A DNA stretch of 5,516 bases from Candidatus Aenigmatarchaeota archaeon (GTDB lineage: Archaea > Aenigmatarchaeota > Aenigmatarchaeia > QMZP01), in assembly GCA_016198605.1 (NCBI GenBank), contig JACQIG010000044.1:1-5516 (forward strand). Reading direction: 5' to 3'. Each line of letters starts with the position of its first letter. Position 1 is the first letter of the stretch. The notes beneath the pieces were generated by a model. It did no database searches. It was given only the letters and a program-made list of their open reading frames with translations, and was not told where the DNA came from. The position numbers were made by a program, and so were the translations under genes. Below are positions 1 through 4,777 of the stretch, piece by piece.

Positions 1-404
1 CACAGTACTCTGGTAGCAGAAATCTTTCCCGCCCCCCTTTCCTTAAGATTCTCATCGCCAAATACAATGCCCAGCTTGTATACCAGCTCGCCGCCTTCAA
101 ACATTGACAAGGCGGTCCTTGCATCCTCAATTCCTTGCTCATCGCCCTTCTTGCTCGCGTTGAAATACGTTCCTATGCTGTCCATTGAGCATGCCCTGGC
201 TACCGCCTGTGTTGTAATGTCCTTCATATCACCATATATGCTAGCGGATAGCGCCGCAAGCACGTCTTTTTCCAGAAGCGAGTGGGCATCCTGGAATGCA
301 TCTCTGGTGTTGCCGGCATGCAGGTTGGCATAAAAAGAGGCTACTGTGTTGTCCCTGAACATCTCCCCATAGTCCAGCTTGCGGTTGCCGCCGCCTTCTT
401 CCAT
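1..404 (-). CDS. Uncharacterised, probably helical protein (N-terminal 134 residues, runs off the window)
   Basis: I do not recognise this protein. On the minus strand the frame is open from an ATG at 404 down to the window edge with no stop, giving 134 codons, so the C terminus is missing. It starts MEEGGGNRKLDYGEMFRD. There is no signal peptide or hydrophobic membrane segment. Ala, Asp, Glu, Lys and Leu-rich stretches (about residues 17-60 and 62-115) look like amphipathic helices, for example FQDAHSLLEKDVLAALSAS, so a helical-repeat or helical-bundle cytosolic protein is plausible. The ATG at 404 is preferred because a good TATA element (TTTAAAA) is centred about 25 bp upstream, which would put the transcript start at or next to the ATG. 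The gene lies 32 bp behind the methyltransferase on the same strand, so read-through cotranscription is possible, but it seems to have its own promoter. An antisense open frame at 67-333 is treated as a shadow of this gene. Confidence 0.7.
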   Translation of the reverse strand, partial: MEEGGGNRKLDYGEMFRDNTVASFYANLHAGNTRDAFQDAHSLLEKDVLAALSASIYGDMKDITTQAVARACSMDSIGTYFNASKKGDEQGIEDARTALSMFEGGELVYKLGIVFGDENLKERGAGKISATRVL

Positions 405-423
405 GCCATGAATAGGGCAGATA

Positions 424-433
424 GTTTTAAATA
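424..433 (-). promoter_or_regulatory. TATA box for the 404->1 gene
   Basis: The minus strand reads TATTTAAAAC here, just after the methyltransferase stop codon and centred about 25 bp before the ATG at 404. Archaeal TATA boxes lie about 26 bp before the transcription start, so this predicts a leaderless or nearly leaderless mRNA. The call rests on sequence and spacing only. Confidence 0.55.
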
Positions 434-436
434 GCC

Positions 437-1156
437 TCAGAAAACCTTCCTGAAAACTGCGAAATAGACGCTCCCGTAGTGCTTTGTCCCGGGCACAATC
501 TTCTCCAGCAGCAGCTTCACCGCCTCCCCGGGCCTGAAGCCCCCAACGCTTTTCCATTCTGGCTTCTGGAAGACGAAGGAAGAGCCAAAATGCTCCACCT
601 TGAAGCCGTTCCCCTTGAAGGCATCCTCCAGCTCCTTCCTGGTGAAGAGGTGCATCCTGAGCCTCTCCCCTCCTATGCCCAGTTCCTCATCATGGGGACG
701 GTGCTCCGTGACCAATTTGTGCCGGAAGCGGTAACCCCTGTCCCACGCGCTCGCCACAGACAGCAGGACAAGCCCCTTCCATTTGAGGACCCTGTTGAGT
801 TCCCTGATGGCCTTATGGAAATCGCACATGTTCAGGACGGCGAAGAAGCAGAGAGCGTGGCCAATGCTCTCGTCCTTCAGGGGGAGCGCTTCCGCAGCAG
901 CCTGCACCACGGGCTTCCCGCTCCCGGCAGCCTTTTCCAGCATGCCCTCGCTTATGTCAATGCCTATCATGCTGCCGGCGAAATGCAGGTGGTAGCCAGT
1001 GCCGCACCCCACATCAAGAACAAGGGGGTTGTCTTTTTGGTTTATGAACTCCCTTATGAGCCGCATCTCCCTGGCCCTCATGCGCCCTACCGTTGCCGTA
1101 GAATGCCTGTCATTGTACCCCGGCGACATCTTATTGTAGGCTTTCCTGGCGCCCAT
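437..1156 (-). CDS. Class I SAM-dependent methyltransferase (Methyltransf_11 / UbiE-Trm9-like)
   Basis: A 239-residue soluble protein with a Rossmann-type methyltransferase core that transfers a methyl group from S-adenosylmethionine; the acceptor is unknown. Visible motifs are the glycine-rich SAM loop VLDVGCGTGYH (46-56), the post-I acidic strand IGIDIS (64-69), an AEALPL segment (88-93) that usually contacts the adenine, strand IV with ALCFFAVLNM (101-110), and RELNRVL followed by KGLVLLSV (118-134), typical of the UbiE/Methyltransf_11 group. The start AYNKMSPGYNDRH and the later RMHLFTRKELEDAF (167-180) resemble the layout of Trm9-like tRNA-uridine methyltransferases, where a 'YHLF(T/S)..EL' segment follows the core. 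That is a hint, not an assignment; small-molecule, quinone-type or lipid acceptors are also possible. The C-terminal ~40 residues (PEWKSVGGFRPGEAVKLLLE onward) are not a domain I recognise. It is transcribed divergently from the MarC-family gene. The ATG at 1156 suits a TATA-like element about 27 bp upstream. The antisense frame here is open too, but has no recognisable content. Confidence 0.9.
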   Translation of the reverse strand: MGARKAYNKMSPGYNDRHSTATVGRMRAREMRLIREFINQKDNPLVLDVGCGTGYHLHFAGSMIGIDISEGMLEKAAGSGKPVVQAAAEALPLKDESIGHALCFFAVLNMCDFHKAIRELNRVLKWKGLVLLSVASAWDRGYRFRHKLVTEHRPHDEELGIGGERLRMHLFTRKELEDAFKGNGFKVEHFGSSFVFQKPEWKSVGGFRPGEAVKLLLEKIVPGTKHYGSVYFAVFRKVF

Positions 1157-1160
1157 GAGG

Positions 1161-1170
1161 ATTTATATTG
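1161..1170 (+). promoter_or_regulatory. TATA box for the MarC-family gene
   Basis: ATTTATATTG on the plus strand is a good match to an archaeal TATA box, with purine-rich GAGG immediately before it as a possible BRE. Its centre is about 27 bp before the ATG at 1193, predicting a leaderless transcript. It sits directly beside the start codon of the divergent methyltransferase. Confidence 0.55.
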
Positions 1171-1178
1171 GCGGAAAG

Positions 1179-1187
1179 CGATAAAAG
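1179..1187 (-). promoter_or_regulatory. Weaker TATA-like element for the methyltransferase
   Basis: The minus strand reads CTTTTATCG, centred about 27 bp before the methyltransferase ATG at 1156. The match to the archaeal consensus is only moderate, but the spacing is what a leaderless start would need. It lies within 15 bp of the start of the MarC-family gene, so the two divergent promoters interleave. Confidence 0.35.
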
Positions 1188-1192
1188 ATAAT

Positions 1193-1786
1193 ATGCTGCC
1201 TTTCGCGACCGATTTCCTTAGCGCATTCATACTGCTCTTCGTGATAATGGACCCCTTCGCCAGCATGCCGTTCCTGATGAAGGCCACCAAGGGCTTCAGC
1301 AAGCCAAGGCAGGCCCAGGCTGCCAACAAGTCCGCCCTCATTGCGGCGGCAGTCATGCTGGTTTTCGCCTTCGGAGGGGTGACCATACTCAACCTGCTGA
1401 GCATAGACATCCCCAGCTTCCAGATAGCCGGCGGCATTGTCCTTGCCATACTCGGCCTCCAGCTGGTCCTCGGCTTCTCCTTCGCCAGCGAGAAGAAGAA
1501 TGACTACGACACGTCAATAATAGTTATAGGGACGCCAATGATAACAGGCCCGGGCGTGATAACCACCGTGATACTGTTCACGAGCAGCATAGGCCTTTTC
1601 ACCACCATAGCCGCAGCCCTGTCGGCCCTGCTGGCCACATGGCTTGTCCTAAGGCTTTCCGTTTCCCTCCAGAGGGTGTTCAGCTCCCAGATGGTTGAGA
1701 TAGTATCAAGGATACTGGGGATAATACTGGTGGCCATGGCCATAAACTTCATTAGGACAGCCATATTCGCGCCTGTTGCCCTTTAG
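1193..1786 (+). CDS. MarC-family (UPF0056) integral membrane protein
   Basis: A 197-residue polytopic membrane protein with the usual length of the MarC/UPF0056 family (about 200 residues) and about six predicted membrane segments, roughly residues 6-25, 46-68, 74-96, 108-130, 134-157 and 170-190. Family signatures are seen in order: FVIMDPFASMPFLM (16-29; the family has an F-x-x-x-DP-x-x-x-x-P pattern), SFQIAGGIVLAILGLQLVLG (75-94), IGTPMITGPGVITTVILF (112-129; the P-x-x-x-GPG-x-IT motif) and SRILGIILVAMAINFI (172-187). The second and fourth motifs come from the two halves of the protein. The substrate is not established for the family; the old link of E. coli MarC to multiple antibiotic resistance has not held up, so no transport role is claimed. 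The ATG at 1193 is chosen over far-upstream starts in the same frame because family homology begins there, a TATA element lies 27 bp upstream, and the upstream open frame is antisense to the methyltransferase. Confidence 0.92.
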   Translation: MLPFATDFLSAFILLFVIMDPFASMPFLMKATKGFSKPRQAQAANKSALIAAAVMLVFAFGGVTILNLLSIDIPSFQIAGGIVLAILGLQLVLGFSFASEKKNDYDTSIIVIGTPMITGPGVITTVILFTSSIGLFTTIAAALSALLATWLVLRLSVSLQRVFSSQMVEIVSRILGIILVAMAINFIRTAIFAPVAL

Positions 1787-1817
1787 GCCTCGCGCCGCAT
1801 GAAACGGAATTGGAGGG

Positions 1818-1824
1818 TATTTAA
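1818..1824 (+). promoter_or_regulatory. TATA box for the cysteine-rich surface protein
   Basis: GGAGGGTATTTAACC contains TATTTAA with a purine-rich flank, centred about 28 bp before the ATG at 1849. It lies in the 62-bp gap after the MarC-family stop, so the downstream gene probably has its own leaderless transcript rather than depending on read-through. Confidence 0.55.
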
Positions 1825-1848
1825 CCCACCCTGGTACAAAGTGCTAAT

Positions 1849-2448
1849 ATGATGCCGCAGAATCTGGCTTTCCCTGTCGTGGCAGTTGCAGGCCTGATTG
1901 TCGCAGCGGCGCTAATAGCGCTGCCAGGCATACAGACGGCAGAAGGAAATGAGTGCTTCACTGAGACGGAATGCGCGCTGAGCCAGTACTGCTTCATCGG
2001 ATACGGCCCGACTATTGAAGTCACCAGAGGCACGTGCGTGAACCAGCTCCCCGAGGGCTGCAGCACAATAGAGTGCTCGTATTTCGGCCCTGCTGGCCAA
2101 GACAAGAGGACCGAAGGGCAGCTTCCGGCAAACACCGGTATCAACGGCTCTGTTACCAGCGTCTTCTGCCCAGGGGTTGAGGGCAGGCCGTGCACCTCCT
2201 CAGGCATAGAATCAACAATAATAGTAAGGACAACAGGCGCGACACCTGAGGAGGTAGCAAGGATGGAGACTGACCAGGACGGGAACTTCCTCATACCACT
2301 GCAGCCGGGGACTTATTACGTGGAGGCAGTTCCAAAATATCCTTGCTCGCCGCCCTCAAGCAGCAACAACCTTGTCAAGAGCAATGTAAAGGTAGTTGAA
2401 GGGTCGTTCACCTATACAAGCATGGGCTGCTTCAGCGCTGCGCCCTGA
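1849..2448 (+). CDS. Exported/membrane-anchored cysteine-rich protein with a carboxypeptidase-regulatory-like beta domain
   Basis: A 199-residue protein without an assigned family. Residues 8-28 form one hydrophobic segment with no Lys or Arg before it and acidic residues (E32, E35) after it, so the rest is probably outside the cell; cleavage after A31 is possible, otherwise it is a membrane anchor. Ten cysteines (36, 42, 48, 63, 71, 76, 107, 115, 166, 194), an even number and all in the exported part, suggest disulfides. The first four are spaced C-x5-C-x5-C-x14-C, with ECALSQYC resembling Dickkopf-type 'dsdC..gqyC' motifs common in small exported proteins of uncultured archaea and bacteria. 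Residues ~119-192 look like a carboxypeptidase-regulatory-like (transthyretin-type) beta sandwich: TDQDGNFLIPLQPGTYYVEA (141-160) is the typical signature. A structural or adhesive surface role is inferred; no catalytic motif is seen. A second ATG follows at 1852 and cannot be excluded as the start. The strong antisense frame (1821-2294) is a shadow. Confidence 0.82.
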   Translation: MMPQNLAFPVVAVAGLIVAAALIALPGIQTAEGNECFTETECALSQYCFIGYGPTIEVTRGTCVNQLPEGCSTIECSYFGPAGQDKRTEGQLPANTGINGSVTSVFCPGVEGRPCTSSGIESTIIVRTTGATPEEVARMETDQDGNFLIPLQPGTYYVEAVPKYPCSPPSSSNNLVKSNVKVVEGSFTYTSMGCFSAAP

Positions 2449-2452
2449 TGGC

Positions 2453-2460
2453 TTCCTTTT
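2453..2460 (+). terminator. Possible T-rich terminator in a convergent 13-bp gap
   Basis: TTCCTTTT follows the cysteine-rich gene stop by a few bases and precedes the stop of the convergent pyrD. Archaeal RNA polymerase can terminate at short T tracts without a hairpin. The tract is interrupted, so this is a weak call. Confidence 0.25.
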
Positions 2461-2461
2461 C

Positions 2462-3640
2462 TCAACTGTAATGGGATTTTATGCTGTCCTGGTATTCTTG
2501 AAGGCCAAGCCTGTTTGCCCTCAATATCCCCTTAACGCCGCTGGTCATCTGCGGCAGCAGGCCGAGCCCATGGAAGGTATAGGGTGTATATCCTTCAAGG
2601 AGATTGGCCCCGGCATCAAAAGCCTGCCACGCCTCCTCAGCAGAATCAATCCCTCCTGTCGCTATTATCAGTGAGTCCGGGAACTCCCTGCGCGCGTCCC
2701 TTATTGCCCTCTGCCTGTATGGCCTCAGGAAGCGCCCGCTCCTGCCTGCGGAAGGGTATCCCCAATTCCTGGACGGAACACTCTCCTTGGGTACCATGTA
2801 TGTGTTGACTCCCACCAGGCCATCGCCGCCGCCCTCCATCCAGCCGCCTGCCAGGTCTATCCACTGCTGCCTGTCCTTCTCCTCATAGGGCCCCATCTTC
2901 ACGAGCGCAGGCCTGCCTCCTGCCTTTTCCTTCACGAGCTGCGCATATTGCCTGAACACGCGTGGCTTCCTAAGGAGTGTAAGCGCCGCAGTATTGGGCG
3001 AGAAGGGGTTCCACACAAAGCCGTCTACAAACAGGTCAAGCCCCTTCAAAAGCATCCTTGTCTCATCCAATGCCACATCTATGCTGTCAGGGCCTGGAGG
3101 CAGTCCGCATATGCTTGCGAGTATGAAAGCGTTTCCTCCATGTTCCCTGTAACTCATCAGTTTTCTTGCCGCATAATCCAAACCTTTTGAGGGGAATCCC
3201 TGCGCATTGTACAAATCCCCGGCCTTTTCATCAACGGCAACCCTGGGCCTGTCGTTGCCTTTTCTCGGATTGACTATTATTGTCCCTACCTCCTGGAACC
3301 CTGCCATGTAAGAAAGCGGCTCCAGCGCATCGCAGTTCTTGTCAAGCCCGGCCGCTGTTCCGAAGGGCATGATACTGGAGCCTGCAATGTTTACGCGAAG
3401 ATCAGCTCCAAGGACATAGTGTGATCCACTCGCAATATCCACGTATTTGTTGAGCGCCTCCAGCGCCATCTCATGCACGCGCTCAGGGTCCCCTCCTGCC
3501 CGCAGGTATGCGAGCCTCCTCACGACCCTCCTGAAGAACCTGGGATCCTCAAGCCCCTTCTCCAGCAGCTTCCCCTCAATCCAGCCCAAAACCAACACCC
3601 TCTCTTGCCATCTTATTGTGGCCAAGCTTTTTAAGCGCAT
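2462..3640 (-). CDS. pyrD: Dihydroorotate dehydrogenase, class-2-like (de novo pyrimidine synthesis)
   Basis: A 392-residue FMN flavoprotein expected to oxidise dihydroorotate to orotate in UMP synthesis. GGDPERVHEMALEAL (49-63) matches the class 2 N-terminal helix (E. coli LDPERAHEF). GTAAGLDKN (94-102) and QEVGTI (116-121) form the first flavin-binding strands; NPRKGNDRPR (124-133) and LYNAQGF (143-149) match class 2 TPRPQPGNDKPR and LINRMGF. NPFSPNT (211-217) keeps the class 2 catalytic serine (S214) before PN. Later come VKMGP (K248), GVNTY (N279, T280), AGRSGRFLRP (298-307), ATGGI (327-331) and YTPYTFHGLGLL (351-362). The putative orotate ligands N145, F149, N216, N279 and T280 are retained. 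Class 2 enzymes usually donate electrons to membrane quinone; this is not proven here. Odd points: about 50 residues precede the class 2 helix, and the INIGKN loop is replaced by ASICGL (175-180). The ATG at 3640 gives the longest product, but a GTG at 3598 (378 residues) suits the promoter and codon use better. Confidence 0.9.
   Translation of the reverse strand: MRLKSLATIRWQERVLVLGWIEGKLLEKGLEDPRFFRRVVRRLAYLRAGGDPERVHEMALEALNKYVDIASGSHYVLGADLRVNIAGSSIMPFGTAAGLDKNCDALEPLSYMAGFQEVGTIIVNPRKGNDRPRVAVDEKAGDLYNAQGFPSKGLDYAARKLMSYREHGGNAFILASICGLPPGPDSIDVALDETRMLLKGLDLFVDGFVWNPFSPNTAALTLLRKPRVFRQYAQLVKEKAGGRPALVKMGPYEEKDRQQWIDLAGGWMEGGGDGLVGVNTYMVPKESVPSRNWGYPSAGRSGRFLRPYRQRAIRDARREFPDSLIIATGGIDSAEEAWQAFDAGANLLEGYTPYTFHGLGLLPQMTSGVKGILRANRLGLQEYQDSIKSHYS
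3627..3635 (+). promoter_or_regulatory. TATA element (near-palindromic) between pyrD and the glycosyltransferase
   Basis: CTTTTTAAG is centred 26 bp before the glycosyltransferase ATG at 3657, predicting a leaderless transcript. Its complement CTTAAAAAG can also be read as a TATA box on the minus strand; there it would start transcription near 3605, downstream of the pyrD ATG at 3640 and just before the GTG at 3598. Confidence 0.5.
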
Positions 3641-3656
3641 GCGGCTTTAGTTCATT

Positions 3657-4361
3657 ATGAGGAAAGGCGTTTCCATCATAATCCCCACGTACAACGAAAG
3701 GGAAAACATAGGGAGGCTGATCCCCGCGATATTCTCCGCGCTTTCAAAGGCCAGCATAAAAGGAGAAGTCATAGTTGTTGATGACAATTCACCCGACGGG
3801 ACTGCCAGGATTGTCAGCGGCCTTTCAAAAAAGTTCAATGTGAAATTGATTGTAAGGGAAAAGAAAGCAGGCCTCAGCTCTGCCGTGCTGGAAGGGATAA
3901 AGAATTCCTCCGGGGAGATAATAGGCGTGATGGATGCGGACTTCTCCCACCCCCCTGGCAAGATACCTGAGTTTGCAAAATCCCTGGAGCATGCCGACAT
4001 TGCGATAGGAAGCAGGTTCATTGGCGGCGGGGGCATAAGGGGATGGTCTTCTTTAAAGATGTCAAGGTCGGCAATAGCGTCGCTGCTGGCTAGGGGGCTC
4101 ACCAGCGTGAGCGACCCGATGTCGGGCTTCTTCTTCTTCAGGAGGGAAATCATCAGCGGAGCCAGCCTCAGGCCAAAGGGATACAAGATAGGCCTTGAGA
4201 TAATGGTGAAAGGGAAGCACGCGAGGGTGGCAGAAGTCCCCTACGTTTTCCATGACAGGATGCGTGGGAAAAGCAAGTTCAATGCGAAGGAAGCCATAAA
4301 TTATCTGGTGCATATAACAAGATTATACGTTCACAAAGGAAAGCTTGTGGCGTGGCCATAA
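3657..4361 (+). CDS. GT2 glycosyltransferase, dolichol/polyprenol-phosphate mannose synthase type (DPM1-like)
   Basis: A 234-residue GT-A fold enzyme that should transfer a sugar, most likely mannose from GDP-mannose, to dolichol phosphate on the cytoplasmic face of the membrane, supplying a lipid-linked donor for glycosylation of proteins or envelope components. Motifs in order: SIIIPTYNERENI (6-18), nucleotide-binding VVDDNSPDGT (40-49), metal-binding MDADFSHPP (92-100; D93 and D95), IAIGSRFI (115-122), the acceptor-side DPMSGFFFFRR (153-163), GYKIGLEIMVKG (175-186) and the DPM-type EVPYVFHDRMRGKSKF (193-208). The match is much closer to DPM1 than to generic GT2 enzymes, but sugar specificity (mannose or glucose) cannot be read from the sequence. 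It ends at residue 234 with no C-terminal membrane helices, like the catalytic-only DPM1 form and unlike archaeal DPM synthases with membrane domains. Its start is fixed by the TATA spacing and by the N-terminal motif position. It is divergent from pyrD. Confidence 0.92.
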   Translation: MRKGVSIIIPTYNERENIGRLIPAIFSALSKASIKGEVIVVDDNSPDGTARIVSGLSKKFNVKLIVREKKAGLSSAVLEGIKNSSGEIIGVMDADFSHPPGKIPEFAKSLEHADIAIGSRFIGGGGIRGWSSLKMSRSAIASLLARGLTSVSDPMSGFFFFRREIISGASLRPKGYKIGLEIMVKGKHARVAEVPYVFHDRMRGKSKFNAKEAINYLVHITRLYVHKGKLVAWP

Positions 4362-4366
4362 GATTC

Positions 4367-4376
4367 TGGAAAAACT
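4367..4376 (-). terminator. Possible T5 terminator of the small membrane protein gene
   Basis: Immediately after the TGA at 4377-4379 the minus strand reads AGTTTTTCCA. A short T run just past a stop can terminate archaeal transcription. No hairpin is seen, and on the plus strand nothing comparable follows the glycosyltransferase. Confidence 0.3.
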
Positions 4377-4730
4377 TCAGGAATCGATTACCATGTCTAC
4401 CGTCCTGTCGGCGTCAAGTATGACCATTGTCTGCCTCGCCAGTCCCGGCGCCAGCACAGGCCAAGCCTTCACGACATAGACGCCCGCGTCAAGCTTGAAC
4501 TGCACGGTGCCGCTGTCGCCCGTCATTGCGAGCGCCCTGGCCTGGTCCTCCACAGTCCTCACCTCAACGTCAAAATGCGGCTTCCCGACGTTCACGGTAA
4601 GCGTGTATTTCCCGGCGATATCCCTCACCTGCACAGGGTTCAGCAATCCCTGCACCATGAAGATGCCAAGGAAGGCTGCCACCGCAATGAACGCGAGCAC
4701 CAGGGCCGTTTCCTTTGCTTTCATGTCCAT
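4377..4730 (-). CDS. Small single-pass membrane protein with an external beta domain (unknown function)
   Basis: A 117-residue protein that I cannot assign to a family. Lys4 and Lys6 precede one hydrophobic helix (about 9-30, ALVLAFIAVAAFLGIFMVQG), so by the positive-inside rule the remaining ~87 residues face outward. These look like alternating beta strands: KYTLTVNVG, HFDVEVRTV, GTVQFKLDAGVYVVKAWP and QTMVILDADRTVDMVI. The third strand pair (74-91) has the pattern G-x6-L-x2-G-x-Y-x-V-x-A-x-P, also found in the cysteine-rich protein at 1849-2448, suggesting a carboxypeptidase-regulatory-like or related beta-sandwich fold. No cysteines occur, unlike that protein. The frame extends to a TTG at 4754, but ATG 4730 (or 4724) places the charged n-region directly before the helix and is preferred. 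It is divergent from gatD with 47 bp between starts, and converges on the glycosyltransferase with a 15-bp gap. A cell-surface role is inferred; no enzyme motif is visible. Confidence 0.75.
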   Translation of the reverse strand: MDMKAKETALVLAFIAVAAFLGIFMVQGLLNPVQVRDIAGKYTLTVNVGKPHFDVEVRTVEDQARALAMTGDSGTVQFKLDAGVYVVKAWPVLAPGLARQTMVILDADRTVDMVIDS

Positions 4731-4777
4731 AACACAATTATTATAAGCAATCAATACATTAGGGGTATAGTATTAAT
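4731..4777. promoter_or_regulatory. Divergent promoter region for the small membrane protein and gatD
   Basis: This 47-bp AT-rich gap must hold both promoters. For gatD the best TATA candidate is TTATTATAAG (about 4737-4746), which predicts a start near 4770 and a leader of under 10 bases. For the minus-strand gene, ACTATACC (4764-4771) would give a start near 4741 and an 11-base leader. The AGGGG at 4761-4765 lies 12 bases before the gatD ATG, rather far for a Shine-Dalgarno site. Confidence 0.4.

Noticed and set aside
67..333. Plus-strand 88-codon frame at the left edge, with some hydrophobic stretches.
   Set aside because: It lies inside the longer minus-strand frame, which has a good TATA box and stays open to the edge. 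The Ser/Ala-rich composition is typical of an antisense shadow.
479..1192. Long plus-strand open frame continuous with the MarC-family gene (a 435-residue product starting at 479).
   Set aside because: It is antisense to the methyltransferase, whose SAM-binding motifs are clear. MarC-family homology, the TATA box and normal family length all start at 1193, and the upstream part looks like no protein.
1821..2294. Minus-strand 157-codon open frame opposite the cysteine-rich gene.
   Set aside because: The plus-strand product has an N-terminal hydrophobic segment, an even set of cysteines and a recognisable beta-domain motif. The antisense product has none of these and has no promoter at the right place.
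3647..4186. Minus-strand 179-codon open frame opposite the glycosyltransferase.
   Set aside because: It is the complement of GT2 motif regions; the sense product has every DPM1 motif in order, so this is a shadow frame.
4731..4754. N-terminal extension of the small membrane protein to a TTG at 4754.
   Set aside because: It would add eight residues (IAYNNCV region) that overlap the AT-rich promoter gap. The ATG at 4730 puts Lys residues directly before the membrane helix.
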